A stretch of 10,066 nt of DNA from NCBI GenBank assembly GCA_016931435.1, contig JAFGET010000076.1, positions 1-10,066 on the forward strand, given 5' to 3'. Source of the DNA: Candidatus Omnitrophota bacterium (GTDB lineage: Bacteria; Omnitrophota; Gorgyraeia; Gygaellales; Profunditerraquicolaceae). This document shows positions 1 through 6,186 of this stretch, piece after piece; the first letter of the stretch is position 1; each line of letters opens with the position of its first letter. The notes under the pieces were generated by a model. That model worked only from the letters and a program-made list of their open reading frames with translations. It was not told the DNA's origin and did no database searches. The translations under genes were made by a program, and so were the position numbers.

Positions 1-39
1 AGCGGAATCGTAAGTTATGTGCTCATTTAGGAGGTTAGC

Positions 40-1956
40 ATGGCTAAAGTAATCGGTATTGACTTAGGTACTTCGAATTCAGCTGCGGCAGTAATGGAAG
101 GGGGAAGGCCGGTGATCATTCCTTCCGCGGAAGGCGCGGGCGTGGCATCGGGTAAGGCTTTTCCGTCATACGTTGCCTTTACAAAAGACGGGCAGCGTTT
201 GGTCGGTGAGCCGGCAAGGCGCCAGGCGGCGATAAACCCGGAAGGGACAATACAGGCGGCAAAGCGAAAAATGGGGACTGATTTTAAATTCAAAGCCTAC
301 GGCAGCGAATATACGCCCCAGCAGATATCTGCTTTCGTTTTGCAGAAGATCAAGCAGGATGCCGAAGCTTATTTAGGGGATAAGATAGAAGAGGTAGTGA
401 TCACCTGCCCGGCTTATTTTGATGATAATCAAAGGACAGCCACAAAGGATGCGGGTGAGATAGCCGGGCTTAAAGTCCTGCGTATTATTAATGAGCCGAC
501 CGCAGCCTGTCTTGCTTACGGCCTTGAAAAATCCCAGAAAGAACAAAAGATCATGGTTTTTGATTTAGGCGGAGGAACGCTTGATGTCACGATCATGGAA
601 ATGGCGCAGGGCGTCTTTGAGGTGAAGTCTACTTCCGGGGATACGCAATTAGGCGGGACGGATATGGACAATGCCTTGATCGAACACATCGCAGCACAAT
701 TTAAGCGCGAAAACGGCATCGATCTGCGTAATGATAAAATGGCGATGCAGAGGCTGCGTGAAGCCGCGGAAAAGGCTAAGATCGAGTTATCTTCTACTTT
801 GACTACCGATATCAATCTTCCTTTTATTACCGCAGACGCCACAGGGCCTAAACATCTTACTATGTCTATTACCAGGGCCAAGCTTGAGGAATTGACCGGC
901 CCGATCATAGAGAAATGCCGTCACCCTATGGAACAGGCGATTTCTGACGCAAAGCTTGCCCCTAAGGATATCGACCGTATTATCATGGTCGGCGGCCCGA
1001 CCAGGATGCCTATTGTGCAGAAATTCGTTGAGGATTATGTCGGCAAAAAGATCGAACGCGGCGTAGATCCCATGGAATGCGTTGCCTTAGGCGCTGCTGT
1101 TCAGGCTGCGATCATCAAGGGCGATATGAAGGATGTGCTGCTTTTAGATGTTACGCCTCTGTCTTTAGGTATCGAGACATTAGGAGGGGTCAACACTAAG
1201 CTTATCGAGAGAAACACCACTATCCCCACAAGAAAAGGCCAGACTTTTTCTACTGCCGCCGACAATCAGACCGCGGTGACCATCCGCGTGCTTCAGGGGG
1301 AAAGGTCTATGGCGGATGATAATGTAGAATTAGGCAGGTTTGATCTAGTAGGAATACCTGCCGCTCCGCGCGGTGTGCCGCAGGTAGAAGTCACTTTTGA
1401 TATCGACGCAAACGGCATAGTGCATGTTTCAGCTAAAGATCTGGGCACAGGCAAGGAACAATCTATCCGCATTACCGCTCCAAAAAAACTCTCTAAAGAA
1501 GAAATAGATAAGATGGTCAAGGATGCGGAAAAATTCGCCGCGGAAGACAGCAAGAAAAAAGAAGAGATCGAAGTGATCAATCAGGCGGATACTTTAGCTT
1601 ATTCTACCGAAAAGTCACTGAAAGAATTCGGAGATAAGGTCAGCTCATCCGAACGCGCAGAGATCGAATCGCGGCTTAATGAATTAAAGACAGCGGTAAA
1701 AGATAAGAATATAGAAAGGATCAAAAGCTCTATGGAGAGCTTGACCAAGGCTTCGCATAAATTAGCCGAGGAGATCTATAAACAGGCGGCCGCTAAACAA
1801 CAACAGCAACAGCAGCAGGGCCAGCCTGGTCAAGAAGGCCCTTCAGCCGAAGCGCCGCAAGAACCTCAAGGCGAGCCCGGTGCCGGCGGGGGTAAAAAAG
1901 ATAAAGAAGATATTATCGACGCCGAATATAAAGAAGAAAACGAAGGGAAAAAGTAA
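40..1956 (+). CDS. dnaK: Molecular chaperone DnaK (Hsp70)
   Basis: Cytoplasmic ATP-driven chaperone that binds exposed hydrophobic segments of client proteins and works with DnaJ, encoded next, and normally GrpE, not in this window. At 638 residues it is full length. The nucleotide-binding domain shows the phosphate loop DLGTSNS (residues 8-14) and DLGGGTLDVTI (175-185). The interdomain linker VLLLDVTP lies at 366-373, followed by the beta-sandwich substrate-binding domain and a helical lid. The tail has seven consecutive glutamines (587-593), a Gly/Pro/Glu-rich stretch and a charged end containing EDIIDAEY, a variant of the usual DnaK tail. The start is fixed by the family N-terminus and by AGGAGG at 29-34, five bases before ATG. 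The N-terminal region (for example GKAFPSYVAFTKDGQ and AAKRKMGTD) looks closer to the Thermoplasma-type DnaK I remember than to the E. coli type; that comparison is from memory. Confidence 0.98.
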   Translation: MAKVIGIDLGTSNSAAAVMEGGRPVIIPSAEGAGVASGKAFPSYVAFTKDGQRLVGEPARRQAAINPEGTIQAAKRKMGTDFKFKAYGSEYTPQQISAFVLQKIKQDAEAYLGDKIEEVVITCPAYFDDNQRTATKDAGEIAGLKVLRIINEPTAACLAYGLEKSQKEQKIMVFDLGGGTLDVTIMEMAQGVFEVKSTSGDTQLGGTDMDNALIEHIAAQFKRENGIDLRNDKMAMQRLREAAEKAKIELSSTLTTDINLPFITADATGPKHLTMSITRAKLEELTGPIIEKCRHPMEQAISDAKLAPKDIDRIIMVGGPTRMPIVQKFVEDYVGKKIERGVDPMECVALGAAVQAAIIKGDMKDVLLLDVTPLSLGIETLGGVNTKLIERNTTIPTRKGQTFSTAADNQTAVTIRVLQGERSMADDNVELGRFDLVGIPAAPRGVPQVEVTFDIDANGIVHVSAKDLGTGKEQSIRITAPKKLSKEEIDKMVKDAEKFAAEDSKKKEEIEVINQADTLAYSTEKSLKEFGDKVSSSERAEIESRLNELKTAVKDKNIERIKSSMESLTKASHKLAEEIYKQAAAKQQQQQQQGQPGQEGPSAEAPQEPQGEPGAGGGKKDKEDIIDAEYKEENEGKK

Positions 1957-1960
1957 TTTA

Positions 1961-2036
1961 GTTTATGGTTCATGGTTTATGGTTCATAGAAAATATTAAG
2001 CTATGGACTATGAACTCTGAACTATGAACTCTGAAC
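1961..2036. repeat. Inverted array of 7-base repeats (long imperfect hairpin)
   Basis: The dnaK-dnaJ gap is almost entirely two facing heptamer arrays. The left array at 1961-1988 is four units of GTTYATR (gtttatg, gttcatg, gtttatg, gttcata). The right array at 2002-2036 is five units of the opposite sense (tatggac, tatgaac, tctgaac, tatgaac, tctgaac). Bases 1960-1989 and 2008-2037 can form an imperfect stem of about 30 pairs, including G-U pairs, around an 18-base AT-rich loop. The stem ends 6 bases before the dnaJ ATG. It could act as a partial terminator, an mRNA stabiliser or a brake on dnaJ translation, or be a passive dispersed repeat. There is no T-run after the stem as in a classical terminator. 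Heptamer tandem repeats (STRR) are known from cyanobacteria; no relation to those is claimed. Confidence 0.85.
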
Positions 2037-2043
2037 CAACAAT

Positions 2044-3204
2044 ATGTCAACTAAACGCGATTACTACGAAATATTGGGAGTAAAGAAGAGTGCTACTCTT
2101 GATGAGATAAAAAAGGCTTATCGTGAGCTTGCTTTAAAACATCATCCGGACAGGGTCCCCCATGAGCAAAAAAAAGAGGCGGAAGAGAAATTCAAGGAAA
2201 TATCCGAGGCTTACGCAGTATTATCGGATACTTCCAAGCGCGCGCTTTATGACCAATATGGCCATTCCGGAATAGACCAGAAATATGCCTATGAGGATAT
2301 TTTTAAAGGCGCTGATTTTAGCAGCGTCTTTGAAGGGATGTCTGATTTTGGTTTAGGCGGAGGCCTGTTCGATGAGATATTCAGCGATTTAGGATATAAT
2401 ATTTTTGGCTCTCGAGGCAGAGGGCGACAAGCGCAAGCCTCCCGCAAAGGCAGGGATCTAGAGATATCCGTAGATGTGGCCCTGGAAGAGGCTGCCTCAG
2501 GCATAGAAAAGACCGTTACCGTTCCGCGTTATGAAACATGCGGGGTGTGCGCGGGCAGCGGTGCAAAACCCGGCACTAAAAAAATCACCTGCCCTCAATG
2601 CAAAGGTTCGGGGCGGACAGTGGTTTCAAGCGGTTTTTTTCAATTGGCGCAGACCTGTTCGCGCTGCCGCGGCCAGGGGGCCATAATACAGACGCCCTGT
2701 TCTGCCTGCGGCGGGGAAGGAAGATCCAAGGTGACCCGTAAGATCAAGGTCAAAGTCCCCGCAGGTGTAGATACAGGCTCGACATTGAGGATACGCGGTG
2801 AAGGCGAATCCGGGATGTCTGCCCGAGGAGATTTATATGTGGTTATCGAAGTCAGGCAGCATCCGGTCTTCCAAAGGCATAATAACGACCTTTTGACTGA
2901 GATCAACATCAGCATGGCAAAAGCAATATTAGGCAGCGAGATAGAAGTCCCCACTATTGACGGTAAAGTGACTATGAAGGTCCCTGCCGGTACCCAAAGC
3001 GGAAAGGTCTTTCGCCTCAGGGAAAAAGGCATGCCGGATTTACGCGGTAGAAGTAACGGGGACGAACTAGTACGGGTAAACGTAGAGATCCCTTCGCGTT
3101 TGAATTCCGAACAACGCAGATTGATAGAAGAATTTGCCAGGGCTTCAGGAGAGGATGTAAATAAAGAAGGCTTTACGGATAAGATTAAAAGAGCATTTAA
3201 ATAA
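2044..3204 (+). CDS. dnaJ: Chaperone protein DnaJ (Hsp40, type I)
   Basis: Co-chaperone that delivers unfolded clients to DnaK and stimulates its ATPase. At 386 residues it has the full type I layout. The J domain spans roughly residues 5-70 with the essential HPD at 34-36. A Gly/Phe-rich region follows (about 75-125). The zinc-binding region has four CxxCxGxG-type repeats beginning at Cys166, Cys183, Cys205 and Cys219; the third and fourth are slightly divergent (CSRCRGQG, CSACGGEG). The C-terminal client-binding domains follow and the end is intact. The start is set by the family N-terminus (KRDYYEILGV), yet the bases before it (ctctgaaccaacaat) contain no Shine-Dalgarno match and the heptamer hairpin ends 6 bases upstream. 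Initiation may therefore be leaderless-like, S1-dependent or modulated by the hairpin. It is probably co-transcribed with dnaK. Confidence 0.97.
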   Translation: MSTKRDYYEILGVKKSATLDEIKKAYRELALKHHPDRVPHEQKKEAEEKFKEISEAYAVLSDTSKRALYDQYGHSGIDQKYAYEDIFKGADFSSVFEGMSDFGLGGGLFDEIFSDLGYNIFGSRGRGRQAQASRKGRDLEISVDVALEEAASGIEKTVTVPRYETCGVCAGSGAKPGTKKITCPQCKGSGRTVVSSGFFQLAQTCSRCRGQGAIIQTPCSACGGEGRSKVTRKIKVKVPAGVDTGSTLRIRGEGESGMSARGDLYVVIEVRQHPVFQRHNNDLLTEINISMAKAILGSEIEVPTIDGKVTMKVPAGTQSGKVFRLREKGMPDLRGRSNGDELVRVNVEIPSRLNSEQRRLIEEFARASGEDVNKEGFTDKIKRAFK

Positions 3205-3205
3205 G

Positions 3206-3279
3206 GTAAAAGGTAAAACTGTAATTAAAATTGATTCTTACCGGTTACCTTTTTACTTTTGCTTTTTGAATTACGACGA
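3206..3279. repeat. Leader repeat, copy 1: AT-rich inverted repeat before the FmdB-like gene
   Basis: Bases 3206-3216 (gtaaaaggtaa) pair with 3245-3256 (ttacctttttac) with one bulged T, giving a hairpin of about 11 pairs followed by T-rich sequence, so weak termination after dnaJ is possible. The left end (3206-3230) matches 6085-6110 upstream of the ABC ATPase gene at about 22 of 26 aligned positions. The right end shares ttttgaatt (3264-3272) and cgacga (3274-3279) with the same second site (6153-6161 and 6165-6170). These shared blocks identify two copies of a dispersed element whose centre has diverged. Confidence 0.7.
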
Positions 3280-3283
3280 CTAT

Positions 3284-3290
3284 AAGGAGG
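3284..3290 (+). promoter_or_regulatory. Ribosome binding site that fixes the FmdB-like start
   Basis: AAGGAGG lies five bases before the ATG at 3296. The reading frame is also open upstream from a TTG at 3266, but that would place this site inside the coding region and add ten residues unlike the family's usual MPTYEYEC start. The ATG at 3296 is therefore preferred. Confidence 0.85.
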
Positions 3291-3295
3291 AGTTT

Positions 3296-3553
3296 ATGCC
3301 TACCTACGAATATGAATGCACAAAATGCGGCCATAGATTTGAGGCCTTCCAAAGTATGAACGAAAAGCCCCTGGAAAAATGCCCCGAATGCCGGAAAAAG
3401 GTCAAAAGGCTGATCAGCAGCGGTTCCGGAATAATTTTTAAAGGCAGCGGATTTTACGCCACGGATTATCGCAAAAAAAGCCCTTCCTCAAAAGAATCGA
3501 ATATTTCTTGCCAGGAAAATAAAGAAGGCTGCCATGGCTGTAAATCCAAATAA
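3296..3553 (+). CDS. FmdB-family small zinc ribbon protein
   Basis: An 85-residue protein with the hallmark FmdB/putative regulatory zinc-ribbon start MPTYEYECTKCGHRFE. Two CxxC knuckles, Cys8/Cys11 and Cys29/Cys32, can bind one zinc. The segment SSGSGIIFKGSGFYATDYR (41-59) is typical of the family. The family is named after a proposed regulator of an amidase/formamidase operon, but no general function is established and none is claimed here. The tail adds three more cysteines (72, 79, 82) in CQENKEGCHGC, which might bind metal or form disulfides. The last 20 bases overlap the VanZ-like gene in another frame, so the two are probably translationally coupled. It likely belongs to the transcript that continues from dnaJ unless the preceding hairpin terminates it. 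Confidence 0.9.
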   Translation: MPTYEYECTKCGHRFEAFQSMNEKPLEKCPECRKKVKRLISSGSGIIFKGSGFYATDYRKKSPSSKESNISCQENKEGCHGCKSK

Positions 3554-3905
3554 TACCCCCCTGATAATCATTAAATACTGGATACCCGTTATATTTTATG
3601 CTATACTTATTTTTTTATTGTCTTCTATACCCGGGGGAAATATACCTTTTTTGTTCGTCGGGCAGGATGCAGTTTTGCATATAATCGAATACGGGATCCT
3701 GGCAATATTGCTTAACCGGCTGATAAAAAAACAATGGCCTGTTCTTATGAGTTACAGGAGGTTTTTTCTTGTATTTTTTATAAGTATCACCTACGGCATA
3801 AGCGATGAGCTGCACCAGCTATTCATTCCCAACAGGTATTGCAGCGGATTAGACCTGGCTTTTGACGGCGCAGGAATATTGATGGCAAATATTTTTTATC
3901 GTTAA
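3534..3905 (+). CDS. VanZ-like family membrane protein
   Basis: A 123-residue integral membrane protein with four hydrophobic segments at about residues 11-32, 44-63, 75-90 and 104-121. Family motifs are present: the short SSIPG after helix 1 (30-34), DAVLHIIEYG (45-54) and YGISDELHQLFIPNR (87-101) followed by a conserved-type Asp107 and DGAG (111-114). VanZ itself gives low-level teicoplanin resistance in enterococci; most members, including short ones like this, have no known role, so resistance should not be inferred. The start ATG lies within the end of the FmdB-like gene and has AGAAGG at 3523-3528 as a ribosome binding site. The next gene begins 12 bases after the stop. The sequence is visibly more AT-rich than its neighbours, in keeping with its hydrophobic content. 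Confidence 0.85.
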   Translation: MAVNPNNTPLIIIKYWIPVIFYAILIFLLSSIPGGNIPFLFVGQDAVLHIIEYGILAILLNRLIKKQWPVLMSYRRFFLVFFISITYGISDELHQLFIPNRYCSGLDLAFDGAGILMANIFYR

Positions 3906-3917
3906 AATCGTATAGCG

Positions 3918-5183
3918 ATGGCTAAGATTAAACCTTTCAAGGCGGTAATCTATAATCAGCAAAAAATCAACGATCTATCTTCCGTGATCTGCCCTCCTTA
4001 CGATGTCATCTCTTTATCCCAGCAGGAGCAATATCATAATATTGACCCCCATAATTTTATCCATATCCTTTTGGGTAAAAATATCTCCGGAGACGATAAG
4101 TATAAGCGTTCTAAAAAGTATTTTAAGGAATGGCAGGATGAAAAAATACTTATCCAGGAAGAAAAGCCGTCGGTATATTTTTACAGCCAGCAATATAATA
4201 TAAAAGGAGAAAAGAGGACGCGCCTGGGTTTTATTTGTTTATTGTCTCTGGGGGATTCAAAAGAACCGGTGTTCGGGCATGAGCATACCCGCCTGGAACC
4301 AAAGGAAGACAGGCTCAGGCTCCTAAAAAGCGTCAAAGCGAATTTAAGCCCGATATTCGTGATTTTTTCAGACCGTAAACGCCTTATCCAGAGGATAAGC
4401 CAGCAATTCAATAATGAAAAACCGTTTTTGGAAGCCAAAGACCAAGAGGAAAACTTGCATAAAATATGGAAGATAGATTCGCCCGAAGCGATAGCCAGGA
4501 TCCAGGCGGATATGCAGGAGGCGGATATTTTTATTGCCGACGGCCATCACCGCTATGAAGTCTCCTGCGCTTACAGGAGCGAGATGAAGCGCAAGCTAGG
4601 CGAAGGCGAGGCAGCAGAGAAGTTTAATTATATCCTGGCCTATTTTACCCATATTGAATCGCGGGGCTTGGCGATATTGCCTATCCACCGGCTGGTAAAA
4701 TTAAAAAAGAAGATCGATCTATCGAACCTTAAAGCTTCTCTTAAGAATTATTTTGAAATAGATGAGGTCAAGGACAAGGAACGGTTTTTCTTCTTGATGG
4801 AAAAAGCCGCCAGGCACGTCCTGGGCATGTATAAAGACAAAAGGTATTTTTTGCTGCGCCTTAAAAACCTAAGGATCCTTGATAAAATGATCGAGGATAA
4901 ACCTCCGGAATACAGGGCTCTGGACGTCTGCGCCTTGAATTATATTATTTTGAAAAAAACTCTCGGATTCAGCTTAGATGAGAAAAACAACATCACTTTT
5001 AGCCCGTACGCGGATGAATTATTGGCCCAGGTCAACAGCGATGATTCCTATATAGCTTTCTTTTTAAACCCGGTGGGGGTAAAGCAGATTACCGCCATCG
5101 CCTTAAAAAGGGAAAAAATGCCCCCTAAGTCCACTTTTTTCTACCCGAAAGTGGCATCAGGATTACTCATAAACAAATTTTGA
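3918..5183 (+). CDS. DUF1015 family protein
   Basis: A 421-residue soluble protein matching the DUF1015 family from end to end. It has the N-terminal IKPFKAV and PPYDVI (26-31), HNFIHILLGK (45-54), GHEHTRLEPKEDRL (from 120), the strongly conserved ADGHHRYE (207-214), and the C-terminal block MPPKSTFFYPK close to the end. The histidine- and aspartate-rich HHRYE motif suggests an enzyme active site, but I know of no secure biochemical function. I recall family members near serine biosynthesis genes in some clostridia; no such genes are here. The start is the family's usual MAKIKPF although no clear Shine-Dalgarno precedes it (aaaatcgtatagcg), so translation may depend on coupling to the VanZ-like gene 12 bases upstream. 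Full length, no sign of damage. Confidence 0.9.
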   Translation: MAKIKPFKAVIYNQQKINDLSSVICPPYDVISLSQQEQYHNIDPHNFIHILLGKNISGDDKYKRSKKYFKEWQDEKILIQEEKPSVYFYSQQYNIKGEKRTRLGFICLLSLGDSKEPVFGHEHTRLEPKEDRLRLLKSVKANLSPIFVIFSDRKRLIQRISQQFNNEKPFLEAKDQEENLHKIWKIDSPEAIARIQADMQEADIFIADGHHRYEVSCAYRSEMKRKLGEGEAAEKFNYILAYFTHIESRGLAILPIHRLVKLKKKIDLSNLKASLKNYFEIDEVKDKERFFFLMEKAARHVLGMYKDKRYFLLRLKNLRILDKMIEDKPPEYRALDVCALNYIILKKTLGFSLDEKNNITFSPYADELLAQVNSDDSYIAFFLNPVGVKQITAIALKREKMPPKSTFFYPKVASGLLINKF

Positions 5184-5218
5184 TGCACTCAATATTCTCT
5201 TAAGCGAAGTGAGGGCGT

Positions 5219-6061
5219 ATGCCATTGTTCGGTAAGCCAAAATATACGGTAGTCCGTATCAAGAAAAAAGAAATGCCCGAAGGGCTCTGGACTAAATGCC
5301 AAGAGTGCGCCGAGGTCTTATACAATAAGACACTTGAGGAAAACTTAAAAGTATGCGTAAAGTGTAATTATCATTTTAATCTCGGGGCTTATGAGCGCAT
5401 AGAGATGTTGTTTGATAAGGGCACATTTAAAGAATATGATAAAGAGATGTGTTCCTGCGACCCCCTTAATTTTAAAGGCCCCAAGACCTACGAAGACAAA
5501 TTATCGCAGGATAAGGCCTCGACCGGTTTGAATGAGGCGGCCGTAACCGGCGAAGGGCTTTTAGAGGGCAGGAAAACAGTCATCGCGGTGACGGATTCCC
5601 GCTTTATCATGGGGTCGATGGGTTCGGTGGTAGGAGAGAAGATCACTCGGGCAATAGAAGCTGCCACAAAAAATAGACTTCCGGTGGTCATTGTTTCAGG
5701 CTCAGGGGGCGGAGCGAGGATGTATGAGGGGATGTACAGCCTGATGCAGATGGCTAAGACTTGCGCAGCCCTTTCCTGCCATCATCGGGAGGGTTTAGCT
5801 TATATTTCCGTATTGACCAATCCTACGATGGCCGGGATCATGGCTTCTTTTGCCGGCATAGGCGATGTTATTGTGGCGGAGCCTAAGGCCTTGATAGGTT
5901 TTACCGGGCCGCGGGTAATTGAGCAGACCATCAGGCAGAAATTACCTTTAGGCTTTCAGCGTTCGGAATTCCTTCTTGAGCACGGTTTAATCGACATGAT
6001 CATACATCGCAAGAACCTGAAAAACAGCCTAAGTCAATTACTTGACTATTTAAGTCGATAA
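5219..6061 (+). CDS. accD: Acetyl-CoA carboxylase, carboxyltransferase beta subunit
   Basis: AccD pairs with AccA to transfer the carboxyl group from biotin on AccB to acetyl-CoA, making malonyl-CoA for fatty acid synthesis in the cytoplasm. The 280-residue protein has the N-terminal four-cysteine zinc ribbon (Cys27, Cys30, Cys46, Cys49) and the crotonase-fold carboxyltransferase domain. Family motifs include ARMYEG (166-171), SLMQMAKT, AEPKALIGF, GPRVIEQT (230-237) and GFQRSEFLLEHG. The glycine loop before ARM reads SGSGGG (160-165), one glycine longer than the E. coli and B. subtilis versions I remember (SASGG, TASGG). The start is supported by GAGGG at 5211-5215, with a short 3-base gap to the ATG. 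It is 35 bases after the DUF1015 gene; accA, accB and accC are not in the window. Confidence 0.96.
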   Translation: MPLFGKPKYTVVRIKKKEMPEGLWTKCQECAEVLYNKTLEENLKVCVKCNYHFNLGAYERIEMLFDKGTFKEYDKEMCSCDPLNFKGPKTYEDKLSQDKASTGLNEAAVTGEGLLEGRKTVIAVTDSRFIMGSMGSVVGEKITRAIEAATKNRLPVVIVSGSGGGARMYEGMYSLMQMAKTCAALSCHHREGLAYISVLTNPTMAGIMASFAGIGDVIVAEPKALIGFTGPRVIEQTIRQKLPLGFQRSEFLLEHGLIDMIIHRKNLKNSLSQLLDYLSR

Positions 6062-6070
6062 AGATATAAT
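6042..6070 (+). promoter_or_regulatory. Near-consensus sigma-70 promoter for the ABC ATPase gene
   Basis: TTGACT (6042-6047) and TATAAT (6065-6070) are separated by 17 bases, a near-perfect housekeeping promoter. It overlaps the last codons and stop of accD. Transcription would start near 6077, giving a leader of about 110 bases that contains the inverted repeat. The -35 box is also the right half of a 6-base palindrome, AGTCAA-TTAC-TTGACT (6032-6047), which could be an operator or simply chance within the coding sequence. Confidence 0.65.
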
Positions 6071-6084
6071 AACTAAAAAGAAAA

Positions 6085-6170
6085 GTAAAAAGGTAAAAGC
6101 GTGATTAAAAAGTAAAAGCCTTAAGTTATACTTTTACTTTTTGACTTTTACGTTTTGAATTTTCCGACGA
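6085..6170. repeat. Leader repeat, copy 2: nested inverted repeat before the ABC ATPase gene
   Basis: A perfect 12-base stem (6107-6118, aaaaagtaaaag, with 6131-6142, cttttacttttt) closes a 12-base loop and is followed by a T-run; an outer pairing GTAAAAG (6093-6099) with CTTTTAC (6145-6151) can extend it. The left block 6085-6110 and the right blocks 6153-6161 and 6165-6170 match copy 1 before the FmdB-like gene. After the shared cgacga, both copies run exactly 16 bases to the start codon and carry GAGGAGT at the same place. The hairpin could attenuate transcripts arriving from accD and from the promoter at 6042. Confidence 0.7.
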
Positions 6171-6186
6171 GCAAAGCGAGGAGTGA

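Noticed and set aside
1..39. Possible 3' end of an upstream gene such as grpE before dnaK
   Set aside because: Frames end at TAA 11-13 and TAG 28-30, but too few codons are present to recognise any protein.
516..908. Long open frame on the minus strand inside dnaK, and similar antisense frames inside dnaJ, accD, the ABC gene and the cyclases
   Set aside because: They lie opposite strongly conserved genes, have compositions expected of reverse-strand reading, show no family motifs and no ribosome binding context.
1798..1818. CAA/CAG run in dnaK as an unstable microsatellite
   Set aside because: Only seven mixed codons encoding a glutamine stretch in the disordered DnaK tail; such tails are commonly low-complexity.
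3534..3905. VanZ-like gene as an antibiotic resistance determinant
   Set aside because: Most VanZ-like proteins are not linked to glycopeptide resistance and no van cluster genes are present.
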